This document shows positions 46,262 through 55,429 of a DNA stretch of 64,000 nucleotides, one piece after another. The notes below the pieces were generated by a model. The model saw only the letters and a program-made list of their open reading frames with translations, was not told where the DNA came from and did not search any database. The stretch is from Corynebacterium canis (lineage in GTDB: Bacteria; Actinomycetota; Actinomycetes; Mycobacteriales; Mycobacteriaceae). Numbering within the stretch: position 1 is the stretch's first letter; each line of letters starts with the position of its first letter. Position numbers and translations under genes: made by a program. Where the stretch lies: the NCBI RefSeq assembly GCF_030408595.1, contig NZ_CP047080.1:1137247-1201246 (forward strand), read 5' to 3'.

Positions 46262-46642
46262 CGGGGATGGGTTGTGTGCTGCGCATGAAGTTTTTTACAC
46301 ACGAAACGCGATTTCTGTGTAATTTTCATCGCGCCAGGCCGCTCAGGGCAGTCGGCGCGATATTTTTTACACAGATTTCTGAATTTTGATGTAAAAAATA
46401 TCGGTAGACACCGTTCAACTCCCGCTGTGCAGATAGGTTGCCCGCAAGGAATCGCACCACCTTTTCGTCACAGTGACGTAATTAGACCATGGCGTATATC
46501 GGGCGGGCTAGTTAAAGCCCGCAGCGGCGTTATTTTACTTAAGCGCAAAATTGTAGCGAGCTACGTTTCTAGGCCATGACTTGGCTACGGTCCGTCCGTG
46601 CCATCTCTCACGAAACTAGGTATATATGCATATCGGGATAGC
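46262..46642. repeat. W repeat copy 4
   Basis: Full element: GGGATGGGTTGTGTGCTGCG at its left edge (shared with copy 2), the TTACACA/TGTGTAA hairpin, the 46-nt hairpin at 46358-46403, CGTCACAGTGACG at 46466-46478, GTAGCGAGCTAC near 46550, and a TATATGCATATCG end. Copies 3 and 4 share variants that copies 1 and 2 lack. Apart from these copies I see no gene in 45458-46995. Confidence 0.78.
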
Positions 46643-46943
46643 TGCTTATCTTTTCAATTCCGCCATCGGCTCTGTGGCTGAGCACTCCGCCCTGCAAAAA
46701 TGTCGCGTTCAAGACGAGCTTTTAAGGCATTTGTGGGCGCGGGCCGCGAGCCTTGGGTTTGGCAGGGGAGCGGCGCACCTTACGAAGCGCCTTGCGAACC
46801 GGTCGCGTCCGCTAGCTTGCCGTGTCCTCCGTGTATAGGCACCCCGCTACGTCATGCAAATCCGCAGGTTACGGCCGAATCCTTGGGGTAAATAGTGTTC
46901 ACCATCACATTTTCTAGTGAGTTTTCCGGCGGCTTCGAATATG

Positions 46944-46977
46944 GTGATCGGCAAGAAGTAAGCGTGTTACCGATCAC
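46944..46977 (+). promoter_or_regulatory. inverted repeat upstream of mmsA
   Basis: GTGATCGG (46944-46951) and CCGATCAC (46970-46977) are perfect arms separated by 18 bases, ending 18 bases before the mmsA ATG. It is a plausible operator, perhaps for the TetR regulator encoded at 49398-49973 (inference). Confidence 0.5.
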
Positions 46978-46995
46978 AACTTTAGGGAGCGTGTT

Positions 46996-48516
46996 ATGTC
47001 TCGCACTATTCACCATTTTGTTCACGGACAGTCCCAACCGGGCCGCAGTGGAAACACCGCCGATGTGCTGAACCCATCTACCGGCAAGGTGCAGGCGGTT
47101 GTCGATCTCGCCACCACCGAAGAAGTCAATGAAGTCATTGCTGATGCCGCTGCGGCGCAGCGAGGTTGGGCCGCGACCAGCCCGCAAAAGCGTATCCGTG
47201 TGTTGATGAAGTGGATTCAACTGATCAACGAAAACATTGACGAAATCGCCCGTACGCTGTCGCTCGAACACGGCAAGACGTTCGAAGATGCAAAGGGAGA
47301 TGTGATTCGCGGTCTGGATGTTGTGGAGTTTGCGCTCGGTGCACCCCACGCGCTGAAGGGCGAGTATTCGGATTCGGTGGCCACCGGCGTGGATGTGTAT
47401 TCGATGCGCCAACCGCTGGGTGTTGTCGCAGGCATCACGCCATTCAACTTCCCAGCGATGATCCCGCTGTGGAAGGCCGGTCCGGCGCTGGCGGCGGGCA
47501 ATGCATTCATTTTGAAGCCGTCGGAGCGGGATCCGTCCGTGCCGGTGCGCCTGGCGGAGCTGTTTATCCAGGCTGGCGGCCCTGCGGGCGTGTTCAATGT
47601 GGTGCACGGCGATAAGACTGCGGTGGACGCACTGCTCGATTCGGATGTCGTACGTGCGATCGGTTTCGTTGGCTCCACGCCGATCGCAAAGTACATCTAC
47701 GAGCGGTGCGCGGCCACCGGTAAGCGCGCCCAGTGTTTCGGTGGCGCAAAGAACCACATGCTGATCCTCCCGGACGCTGACCTAGACCAAGCGGCAGATG
47801 CGCTGCTGGGCGCGGCCTACGGATCGGCCGGCGAACGTTGCATGGCTATCTCTGTGGCCGTGCCAGTGGGCCAGGAGACCGCAGACAAGCTGCGCGAAAA
47901 GATGATCGAGCGGATCGGCACCCTGAAGGTGGGTCATTCGCTGGACCCAGAGGCAGATTACGGCCCGCTGGTAGCCCAGTCCGCGCTCGACCGGGTACGC
48001 GATTACATCGCCCAAGGCGAGGCGGCCGGGGCGGATCTCGTGATCGACGGCCGCACCCAAGGCGCAACCGACGACACTTTCGACGGGGAAGATCTCTCCG
48101 GCGGTTACTTCATTGGCCCCACGCTCTTCGATCACGTCACCACCGATATGAGCATCTACACCGATGAGATTTTCGGCCCCGTGCTTACCATCGTCCGGGC
48201 AGATACCTTCGAGGAAGCGCTCGCCCTGCCCAACGAACACCAGTACGGAAATGGCGTGTCCATCTTCACCAATAACGGTGCCGCCGCACGTGAGTTTGCA
48301 AACCGGGTGCAGGTGGGCATGGTGGGCATCAATGTGCCCATCCCGGTGCCGATTGCGTACCACACCTTCGGCGGTTGGAAGGCCTCCGGCTTCGGCGATC
48401 TGAACCAGCACGGCCCGGATTCCTTCCGTTTTTACACCAAGACCAAGACTGTGACTAGCCGCTGGCCCGTGGGCAAGGCCACTGGCGCCGAGTTCACCAT
48501 GCCCGTCATCGGATAG
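46996..48516 (+). CDS. mmsA: methylmalonate-semialdehyde dehydrogenase (CoA-acylating)
   Basis: A 506-residue aldehyde dehydrogenase of the MmsA type. It converts methylmalonate semialdehyde to propionyl-CoA, or malonate semialdehyde to acetyl-CoA, in valine, beta-alanine or inositol breakdown. The family markers are ITPFNFPAMIPLW, the cofactor loop VGSTPIAKYIYER, and the catalytic Cys in GSAGERCMAIS. The RBS AGGGAG precedes ATG 46996. It is followed 22 bases later by mmsB, giving two consecutive steps of valine catabolism. Confidence 0.93.
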   Translation: MSRTIHHFVHGQSQPGRSGNTADVLNPSTGKVQAVVDLATTEEVNEVIADAAAAQRGWAATSPQKRIRVLMKWIQLINENIDEIARTLSLEHGKTFEDAKGDVIRGLDVVEFALGAPHALKGEYSDSVATGVDVYSMRQPLGVVAGITPFNFPAMIPLWKAGPALAAGNAFILKPSERDPSVPVRLAELFIQAGGPAGVFNVVHGDKTAVDALLDSDVVRAIGFVGSTPIAKYIYERCAATGKRAQCFGGAKNHMLILPDADLDQAADALLGAAYGSAGERCMAISVAVPVGQETADKLREKMIERIGTLKVGHSLDPEADYGPLVAQSALDRVRDYIAQGEAAGADLVIDGRTQGATDDTFDGEDLSGGYFIGPTLFDHVTTDMSIYTDEIFGPVLTIVRADTFEEALALPNEHQYGNGVSIFTNNGAAAREFANRVQVGMVGINVPIPVPIAYHTFGGWKASGFGDLNQHGPDSFRFYTKTKTVTSRWPVGKATGAEFTMPVIG

Positions 48517-48538
48517 CAAAAGGAGAGGAGCTAGACCC

Positions 48539-49429
48539 ATGAGCACCCGCACGATCGCGTTTATTGGTTTAGGAAACATGGGCGGTCCCATGGCCGCCAA
48601 CCTAGTCGCCGCTGGCTACACCGTACAGGGGTTCGATGTCACGGAACCCGCCAAGGAAGCCGCCCAAGCGGCCGGCGTGAAGGTGAAGCAAAGCGTGGCG
48701 GAAGCCGCCGAAGGGGCGGACGTGGTAATCACCATGCTGCCCAATGGCAAGCTCGTTGCCAGCGTGATGGAGGAGGCAATCGCCGCCCTCACAGCCCCCG
48801 CACTCTTTGTCGATTCCTCCACAATTGCCGTCGGTGAGGCGCAGGCGAATGCCCAGACCGCCGCGGCCGCCGGGCACCGGTATATCGATGCCCCAGTCTC
48901 GGGCGGGGTGGTCGGAGCGGCCGCCGGAACGCTCGCATTTATGGTCGGAGGCGCCGCCGAAGACGTGGCCACAGCCGCACCTATTTTCGACGTCCTGGGC
49001 CGCACCGTCACCCATTGCGGCGACGTAGGCGCGGGCGCGGCGGCGAAGCTCTGCAACAACATGATTCTCGGGATCCAGCAGATCGCCATCGCGGAAGGCA
49101 TGGTGCTTGGCGAACGCCTCGGCCTTACCCCGCAGGCATTCTACGATGTGGTGTCCAATTCCACCGGCGCCTGCTGGGCCCTCACCGTGAACTGCCCCGT
49201 ACCGGGCGTGGTCCAGGGCTCGCCTTCCGAAAACGATTTCCGCCCCGGTTTCGCCACGGATTTGATAGTCAAAGACCTCGGGCTCGCCATGCAGGCGGCG
49301 GAAGCCACCGGCACTGAGGTTGCGATGGGAGCGCAAGCTGCGCGGCGTTATCAAGCATTGTCGGAGGCGGGCTACGGCGGTAAGGATTTTGGGGTGATTA
49401 TTGAGGCGGTGCGGCAGAACCATCAATAA
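48539..49429 (+). CDS. mmsB: 3-hydroxyisobutyrate dehydrogenase
   Basis: A 296-residue NAD-dependent beta-hydroxyacid dehydrogenase. The Rossmann motif is FIGLGNMGGPMAANL, the substrate motif DAPVSGGVVGAAAGTLAFMVGG, and the catalytic Lys lies in GAAAKLCNNM. It oxidises 3-hydroxyisobutyrate to methylmalonate semialdehyde, the substrate of MmsA. AAAGGAG precedes the ATG. Its 3' end overlaps the convergent TetR gene by 32 bases. Confidence 0.93.
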   Translation: MSTRTIAFIGLGNMGGPMAANLVAAGYTVQGFDVTEPAKEAAQAAGVKVKQSVAEAAEGADVVITMLPNGKLVASVMEEAIAALTAPALFVDSSTIAVGEAQANAQTAAAAGHRYIDAPVSGGVVGAAAGTLAFMVGGAAEDVATAAPIFDVLGRTVTHCGDVGAGAAAKLCNNMILGIQQIAIAEGMVLGERLGLTPQAFYDVVSNSTGACWALTVNCPVPGVVQGSPSENDFRPGFATDLIVKDLGLAMQAAEATGTEVAMGAQAARRYQALSEAGYGGKDFGVIIEAVRQNHQ

Positions 49430-49973
49430 TTGACTGCAAAATTTCCGAATAATAGGCCACTAATTGTTCGGAAGGGAAACGTCGAAAATCCGCATCCCCA
49501 ACTCGGCGCATGAGCGAAACGCCGGTTAATAATGAAACCGCAGCCTGGGCGCGCAGCTCCGGCGACGGGTAGGGGTGCGGCGCCTCCCGCTGAATCCGCG
49601 TGCTAAGCACCTGGAGGATATCCTCCTTAATCCGCTTACCAATTGCGCTCAATGAACCCTCTGAACCGTCCGTAATGGAAATAGTTCGGATCATCGAATA
49701 AGACGCGGTTACCGGCGCCGTTAAAGTTTCACGGATGGACGTTTCCCCTAAATGCTGGAACGGTCCAGAAAATAGTGCCGCCGCGGACGGCGTAAAGTCC
49801 AATGTTTGCTCAAACAGCTGCTCCTTATTAATAAAGTGCTTAATAATCAGCGGCGGACTCACCCCGGCAGCCTGAGCAATATCCTTCAGCGAAACCCCGG
49901 CAAATGTGTGGGTGCTAAAGAGGTCACGAGAACACTCCAAAATCCGGGTTTTTGCATCTTTCTCAGGCTCCAT
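49398..49973 (-). CDS. TetR/AcrR-family regulator
   Basis: A 191-residue repressor-type protein with an N-terminal TetR DNA-binding domain (TRILECSRDLFSTHTFAGVSLKDIAQAAGVSPPLIIKHFINKEQLF) and a helical ligand-binding remainder. ATG 49973 (MEPEKDAKTRIL) was chosen; the longer frame would overlap the divergent permease. It is flanked by mmsAB (convergent) and the GntP permease (divergent), and probably controls one or both (inference). Confidence 0.88.
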   Translation of the reverse strand: MEPEKDAKTRILECSRDLFSTHTFAGVSLKDIAQAAGVSPPLIIKHFINKEQLFEQTLDFTPSAAALFSGPFQHLGETSIRETLTAPVTASYSMIRTISITDGSEGSLSAIGKRIKEDILQVLSTRIQREAPHPYPSPELRAQAAVSLLTGVSLMRRVGDADFRRFPSEQLVAYYSEILQSIIDGSAAPPQ

Positions 49974-50017
49974 GACCGAAATCCTACTGAAAAACCCACC
50001 TTTTGAAGGAGTCATCC

Positions 50018-51463
50018 GTGATTCTCCCACTGCTGGGCATTGTCCTGTCCCTGTTTGCCCTGATGGCGCTGGCGTACCGCGGGCATTCCGTGGTCATTGT
50101 GGCGCCCATTGCCGCGCTGATTGCCGCCGTGTTTTCCGGTGCGCCGCTGCTCGCCTCATACACGCAGATCTTTATGCCGGCGCTCGGCAAGTTTATTGTG
50201 AGCTTCTTCCCGCTGTTTCTCGCCGGCGCGATTTTTGGCAAATTGATGACGTCCTCCGGCCTAGCCACGGACCTCGCCCAAGGCATTTCCAAATTGTTCG
50301 GCCCGAAGCGCGCCATGTTGTCCACGGTATTGGCTACGGCGTTGCTGACGTATGGCGGCGTGAGCGCCTGGGTTGTCGCTTTCACTATCGTCCCCATCGC
50401 TATCGAACTGTTTCGCGAGGCCGGCATTCCCAAGCGGCTCATGCCCGCCGCGCTTGGCCTGGGCACGATCACCTTCGCCCTAGCCGCGCTTCCGGGCAGC
50501 CCGCAGGTGCATAACGTGATCCCCACCAGGTATTTCGGCACGAATAGCTACGCCGCCCCCGTGCTCGGCCTGATTGGCGCCGCCGCGATGTTTATCCTTG
50601 GCATGGCGTGGCTACAGTACCGGATTCGTCGCCTGCACGCCGCCGGTGAGGGCTTCCTCCCGGAGGGGCTTGACGACGCCCCGGGAGCCACCACGTTCCA
50701 CAAAGACGGCGTTGACCTCGACGGTACGGTAGAAACCGAGATTCATCATCCCGCTACCGGCGGCAATATCGCGGTGCGTGGTTTGCTGGGTTTGCTGCCC
50801 ATCGCCGTGGTGATCATCATGAACTTCCTGTTCCTGTACGTGCTGGCCGAACGCCTCGATTTCTCCTACCTATCCGAAGAGAAGTTCGGTGGCGTAAAGC
50901 TCGATCAGGTGATCGGTGTATGGTCCGTTGTGGTCGGCCTCACCACCGCCATAATCCTCATCTTTATCATGAAGTTCCGCATGGCCGGGGAGCTGTTCAC
51001 CGACCTTTCCGATGGCGCGAAGAACGCCGTCCTGCCCGTGTTCACCACCGCCTCCGAGGTGGGCTATGGCGCGGTGGTTGCCTCCCTGGCCGCCTTCGCC
51101 GCGGTCCGCGAGGGCATATTCTCGCTTACCGATAACGTCCTCGTGGTATCCACCCTCTCCGCAGGCGTGATCTCCGGCATCACCGGTTCCTCCTCCGGCG
51201 GCCTTTCCATCACCCTCCAGGCCTTCGGCGAGCAGCTCAAACAAATGGCCGTGGAGCAAAACACCAGCCTCGAAGAGCTGCACCGCATTACCGCCATGGC
51301 CTCCGTGAGCTTCGACTCCCTTCCGCACAACGGTGCGATTCTCACCATGCTGATCGTCTGCGGCATGACCCACCGCCAATCCTATAAGGACATTGCCGTA
51401 GTCACCGTAGCAATCCCGCTGCTCGTGGTGCTCACCCTCCTGGCCGGGCTGGCGGCGACGTAG
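50018..51463 (+). CDS. GntP-family permease
   Basis: A 481-residue membrane protein with about 12-14 hydrophobic segments. The GntP-family region is GGVSAWVVAFTIVPIAIELFREAGIPKRLMPAALGLGTITFALAALPGSPQVHNVIPT-like; only its key motifs are given here (ALPGSPQ, TGSSSGGLSI). It imports a hydroxy-acid such as gluconate or 3-hydroxybutyrate. A 3-hydroxyisobutyrate-like substrate would fit the neighbouring mmsB (inference). GTG 50018 has GAAGGAG 6 bases upstream. It lies beside the divergent TetR gene. Confidence 0.88.
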   Translation: MILPLLGIVLSLFALMALAYRGHSVVIVAPIAALIAAVFSGAPLLASYTQIFMPALGKFIVSFFPLFLAGAIFGKLMTSSGLATDLAQGISKLFGPKRAMLSTVLATALLTYGGVSAWVVAFTIVPIAIELFREAGIPKRLMPAALGLGTITFALAALPGSPQVHNVIPTRYFGTNSYAAPVLGLIGAAAMFILGMAWLQYRIRRLHAAGEGFLPEGLDDAPGATTFHKDGVDLDGTVETEIHHPATGGNIAVRGLLGLLPIAVVIIMNFLFLYVLAERLDFSYLSEEKFGGVKLDQVIGVWSVVVGLTTAIILIFIMKFRMAGELFTDLSDGAKNAVLPVFTTASEVGYGAVVASLAAFAAVREGIFSLTDNVLVVSTLSAGVISGITGSSSGGLSITLQAFGEQLKQMAVEQNTSLEELHRITAMASVSFDSLPHNGAILTMLIVCGMTHRQSYKDIAVVTVAIPLLVVLTLLAGLAAT

Positions 51464-51492
51464 GGGAGGGGTGGTACGGAGACGAAGAATAC

Positions 51493-52356
51493 CTAAACTG
51501 CGAGATCGAGAGGAAGATCTGAGATATCTCTGAGTCGTTCGCCGTCAACCAGGTTGTGTAAAGTCTGTATGGCTTCAGAATTATCACTTTTAATTGTCGC
51601 TTCGAGTAGTTCTTCAAGGGCAAAGTGATAAACTGTGTCTAGGTCGCCGGTACCTAATGCAAGTGACGCAATACGAGACGGTGATGGTTCACCGGTTACG
51701 ACCGCTATATGCGGAGTACGACCTTTCCGGTTGCGAATGATATTTAAAGCCTCGGATCGTGCGTTTTGCGCTCGATCCGAACGCAATGTCCACTTACATG
51801 AAATAACGGCATGGACTATGGGCGATTTCTGATTACTCATGCGGATGGGTGATCTATTGCCAGCTAGAGCATCAACGATCAAATCTCTTTTATTGATCGT
51901 ATCATCTAAGACTGGATTCCTAAGCACGAGGACGTCCGGTGATATGTCATAGCTGTTGCCGAGCGCTGCCGTCAAGGTTGGATCTTTTTCGATGGCATTA
52001 GCTAGAGCTATTAGATGCCTGTATGGTACGTATCTGCCGAGATGGTACTCACTTCTACTATTGCCAAAGTTTTCCACTTTCCAGTCACCGGGCCGGATAG
52101 AATGGAGTGCTAAAAAGGAACTTTCCAAAAAAGATTGAACTGCAGATTCAAAAATCCTTCCAGCGCTTTGCCCGGAGATCTTTTTTTGTACTTTATGGGC
52201 GCCTAATCTATTGGCAATATCCAGGGCAGTTTCTCGTGAAAATCGTTGCGACGAATCTGCATTGGAAGCTACACCGTTTGAATCAATCACTAACAGCTGC
52301 TGGTCCACAATGTCCGCGTGGAACTCTTTACGGGCCCTAGTTAAAATAGCATCCAT
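51493..52356 (-). CDS. NgoMIV-type type II restriction endonuclease
   Basis: A 287-residue enzyme resembling NgoMIV, which cuts GCCGGC and is 286 residues. Visible residues fit the NgoMIV active site: Glu70, Asp141 (ISPDVLV), Ser186-Cys187-Lys188 (ISCKW) and Glu202, shifted by at most one from the NgoMIV numbering as I remember it. The base-recognition set Arg192, Asp194, Arg195 (LRSDRAQ) is also kept. GCCGGC specificity is therefore predicted. ATG 52356 was chosen because longer frames run into the methyltransferase gene, which ends 13 bases upstream. AT-rich relative to the core genome. Confidence 0.88.
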   Translation of the reverse strand: MDAILTRARKEFHADIVDQQLLVIDSNGVASNADSSQRFSRETALDIANRLGAHKVQKKISGQSAGRIFESAVQSFLESSFLALHSIRPGDWKVENFGNSRSEYHLGRYVPYRHLIALANAIEKDPTLTAALGNSYDISPDVLVLRNPVLDDTINKRDLIVDALAGNRSPIRMSNQKSPIVHAVISCKWTLRSDRAQNARSEALNIIRNRKGRTPHIAVVTGEPSPSRIASLALGTGDLDTVYHFALEELLEATIKSDNSEAIQTLHNLVDGERLRDISDLPLDLAV

Positions 52357-52369
52357 TACAACTACCCCG

Positions 52370-53365
52370 TTATCCGGTGAGAGCCTGAACCATGCTCGCG
52401 CCAATGGCACGTGCGACGGGAGGAGGGAAGGCGTTTCCGACCTGCCGGTATGCATTAGTTTTCGCGCCGATAAACTGCCACGAGTCTGGAAAACCTTGTA
52501 AACGTGCAACCATTCGCACTGTCAAACGTGGGTTGCCTTGAAAATCAGCTTCCGGGGCTTCGAGCGCTATGGTTCTGCCATCAACTCCCAGATCTAGCCA
52601 GGCCTTTCGAGCTCTAGTCGGGCCTAAATCCGGACCTCCATGCTTTTTAGAACCACCGACGATCGTGGGAGCGATCTTGTCGGCTTTTTTCGCCCACTCA
52701 TCAGCAAGAAGCCAACCACGTGCGCTCATCAAATCGTGTAGAGCTTCGCCAACTGTTGGCGGGGTTAAACTAATTGGATTGGGAAAAGCATAGGATGTAG
52801 CCATACTACTAGGAAGTCCAACAGCGACCACACGAGGCCGCAACTGGGGTACCCCGTATTCTGACGCGTGAACCAATTGCCACGCTAAAGTGTATCCTAT
52901 TTGCTCGAAAGCTTGATTAACTTGATTGCGATATGCGTCGAATTTCCTATCCAGCAGCCCGCGCACATTCTCAATCAACACTATTCTTGGCTTAATTATT
53001 CGAACCAAAGAGATCATAGCAGGAAAAAGATCGCGCTCGTCCTCTGAACCGAGTTGTTTACCTGCAACAGAAAAGGGAGGACACGGTACGCCACCAGCAA
53101 CTAAATCAACCCCTTGATACTGCTTAGCTGAGGTTAATATCCAAGAATTAATGTCTTCCTCGTAAATGTTCCATTCGGGCCGGTTGGCGTTAAGCGAGGC
53201 GCAAGCGTGTTTATCAATCTCAACTGTAGCTACATGATGAAAGCCTGCTTGTTCCAAGCCCAGAGCTTGCCCGCCTGCGCCGGCACATACCTCTATGGAA
53301 CTAAATTTAGTTGATACAATCGATTGTGGGTCAAATGTTGGAGTGTACTGTAATTTCGTTTGCAT
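52370..53365 (-). CDS. DNA cytosine-5 methyltransferase
   Basis: A 331-residue C5 methyltransferase pairing with the NgoMIV-type enzyme. It has AdoMet motif I (EVCAGAGGQALGLEQAG), motif IV with catalytic Cys95 (GGVPCPPFS), motif VI ENV (132-134), motif VIII QLRPR (174-178), a target-recognition region of about 100 residues, and motifs IX-X (RLQGFPDSW, QVGNAFPPPVA). AGGAAG precedes ATG 53365. Upstream lie a TACAAT-like -10 on the minus strand (53423-53428) and a small hairpin GCTTTC/GAAAGC at 53381-53397. AT-rich, hence probably acquired. Confidence 0.93.
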   Translation of the reverse strand: MQTKLQYTPTFDPQSIVSTKFSSIEVCAGAGGQALGLEQAGFHHVATVEIDKHACASLNANRPEWNIYEEDINSWILTSAKQYQGVDLVAGGVPCPPFSVAGKQLGSEDERDLFPAMISLVRIIKPRIVLIENVRGLLDRKFDAYRNQVNQAFEQIGYTLAWQLVHASEYGVPQLRPRVVAVGLPSSMATSYAFPNPISLTPPTVGEALHDLMSARGWLLADEWAKKADKIAPTIVGGSKKHGGPDLGPTRARKAWLDLGVDGRTIALEAPEADFQGNPRLTVRMVARLQGFPDSWQFIGAKTNAYRQVGNAFPPPVARAIGASMVQALTG

Positions 53366-53480
53366 TGCTGCTTCCTATTTGCTTTCGAGTAGAAAGCGAG
53401 CGTAGTGACGCGCGCTAAGCGCATTGTAGCTTAATAGCCTGTGATGCGGCTGAAATATCTGGTATGTAATCTGGTCAAGT

Positions 53481-55289
53481 TTAAAAAGTTTTCAATAGAC
53501 GATCTAGAAGCTCTTTTTGTACTGAAAGCGCACGTACGTCGTCTTTGATAAGATTCTTGCTACGAAGCTTTTCTGCAAAATGCTCGCGGACAACCTTAAT
53601 CGACGTTTCAATAAGAGAATCCAGATGGTTTGCAGTGTGGACATCATCCCATTTGGTCTTCGACAGTTTTTTGGCTAAAGAAGAATATGTTTGAGGCCTA
53701 GCGTCGTCCTGAGCGTAACAAGCCTTGAGGTTTGGGTAAAACTGGACTGCAGTTAGCATGCAGATATGATACTTCGCAGCAGTTATGCCCTTGACTGAGG
53801 TTTTTTGCTGTCTGAATTTGGCTTCAACTTTATAAGTTATCCATGAAGCAAAATAGTATAGGGATACATCAAAGTTCTGCCATATTTTTGAAGCCCGATT
53901 GCGGAGTTGATTTGGTGAGCCAATGGATTTGGAGGATTCGCCGAATATGCAGGCCGCAAAGGCGCGATTGATTTGATCAGTATTAAAGTTGCGGACTCCT
54001 GCGACTTCATTATCAGTCTGTTTGTCACCGGACGACTGTCGACTGTAACGCAAACCTGAAGGTCCAGATTGTTGGAAATATTCCTCGACCCTCTTTGCTT
54101 GTTCGCTGCTGCCTTGAATATCTGCATCGGTAATTGGTGACTGCCAATTCGTTGCAACAGTAATTTCAGCGGTTGTTTTCGAATTATTGGTGCAAATTAA
54201 CTTTAGTGGAACAAAAATATTGTCGAGGGTTTTTTCGCTATCGTTGCTTTGCCAAACGTCTTTCGCGAAACGCACTAGTTGATGGCATGTTTGGCATCCA
54301 TTTACGACTTGGTAGTCAGAAATGGTAAAAGCGTTGGCAATTCTATCTATCTTTCTCGTAATTAAAGTGACCCCGTTGTTTAAAAGCGGGAACATTGATG
54401 TTCTATTTGACGTTAAAGTGCCGTAAATAGCCGCATTAACGTCATTATCATTTCCGAGATTTAGCCTTACGTTATCTGTAAATATCTTTTCCCTCATCTC
54501 CTGTTCGGACGTGAGAACCTTCATCAACTCGCTTAAAGGAATTATTCCGATATAGGCTTGCGAGACGTTTTCGTTGCGGGTATGCTCGTCAAACGGGATT
54601 GATTGTTGTGTGCTGAACGTGAATTGAACATTTTGAGGGCCAAGAAACTCTCTAGCTTTATTATAAAGTTGACTTTCCCCGTGTAACGAGCATGTTAAGT
54701 CTTCTTGATAAACTTGAAGGTTTTTGATTCGAGTAATTGCGTTGATTATCTGTTGATCTTTTTGAACGTTCTCGTCTTGGTGCTGCGCGGTGGTAACGTA
54801 GTAAAGCTCGACCGGTATATTCTTGTCCCGGAATTTGTCTATGTTAATAATTGCTGCAAAAAGTATGTTTGCCGTCTCGTGCAAACCAGACTCTAAGCCG
54901 TCGATAGGGTTGTCATTTAAAAGTTCGCAAGCGGCCCTTGTGACAGATTCTACTCCGTGAAGAAATCGAGCGAGTAATTTGACATCATAGTTACTAGATG
55001 TCTTCGCTTGAATGAAAACCACTTTAATACTATTACTTTGACGATCTCTGATCGCCGCTTCCAACTCCTCCCTGTCGGTTACAACGTCTTCGTTGACAAT
55101 TACTGCGGCTATATCTATTCCGCCGTCTGGCTGTTGGATGACTACATCATCGACTGATTGATATGCGTTAGGAAGATACTTTCTGAGGTAGTTGTATGCG
55201 ACGTATTTTTCAAAAAGAATAGGTAATTCACCTGTAAATCCGGAGTCTTTTCCGAATTTAATTATTCTGTGCTTTGTTAACGGATCCAT
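53481..55289 (-). CDS. AIPR-family abortive-infection-type protein
   Basis: A 602-residue protein of the AIPR family (abortive phage resistance, AbiR-like). Family marks are LLNNGVTLITRKI, ISDYQVVNGCQTCHQL and the TNNSKTTAEITVATNWQSPI segment. The N-terminus (residues ~50-110, DGGIDIAAVIVNE...IKVVFIQAKTSSNYD) has a D...QAK pattern of a PD-(D/E)XK-type nuclease; nuclease activity is inference. AAAGGA precedes ATG 55289. A good promoter lies 112-140 bases upstream. It is strongly AT-rich. AIPR genes occur with Z1/MutL-like R-M neighbourhoods, consistent with this site. Confidence 0.87.
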   Translation of the reverse strand: MDPLTKHRIIKFGKDSGFTGELPILFEKYVAYNYLRKYLPNAYQSVDDVVIQQPDGGIDIAAVIVNEDVVTDREELEAAIRDRQSNSIKVVFIQAKTSSNYDVKLLARFLHGVESVTRAACELLNDNPIDGLESGLHETANILFAAIINIDKFRDKNIPVELYYVTTAQHQDENVQKDQQIINAITRIKNLQVYQEDLTCSLHGESQLYNKAREFLGPQNVQFTFSTQQSIPFDEHTRNENVSQAYIGIIPLSELMKVLTSEQEMREKIFTDNVRLNLGNDNDVNAAIYGTLTSNRTSMFPLLNNGVTLITRKIDRIANAFTISDYQVVNGCQTCHQLVRFAKDVWQSNDSEKTLDNIFVPLKLICTNNSKTTAEITVATNWQSPITDADIQGSSEQAKRVEEYFQQSGPSGLRYSRQSSGDKQTDNEVAGVRNFNTDQINRAFAACIFGESSKSIGSPNQLRNRASKIWQNFDVSLYYFASWITYKVEAKFRQQKTSVKGITAAKYHICMLTAVQFYPNLKACYAQDDARPQTYSSLAKKLSKTKWDDVHTANHLDSLIETSIKVVREHFAEKLRSKNLIKDDVRALSVQKELLDRLLKTF

Positions 55290-55400
55290 TAGCTATCCTT
55301 TTGTTAGGTGCGAGCGGTTTAAACCGAATAGGTCTTAGTAGTCGCAAGACGAACGGAAAGTGATAAAGGTCGGTCTAATCCAGTTTGATGCTGGGTCATT

Positions 55401-55429
55401 ACACTAGCTTAGAAGCGGAATTGTGTCAA
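55401..55429 (-). promoter_or_regulatory. promoter of the AIPR gene
   Basis: On the minus strand TTGACA (55424-55429), a 17-nt spacer and TAGTGT (55401-55406) form a near-consensus housekeeping promoter, implying a leader of about 105 nt. The rest of 55290-55586 is AT-rich and shows no other feature. Confidence 0.65.

Noticed and set aside
160..46642. W repeats as retron or group II intron RNA
   Set aside because: No reverse transcriptase gene lies near either locus and the expected inverted ends and long msd-type stem are not seen.
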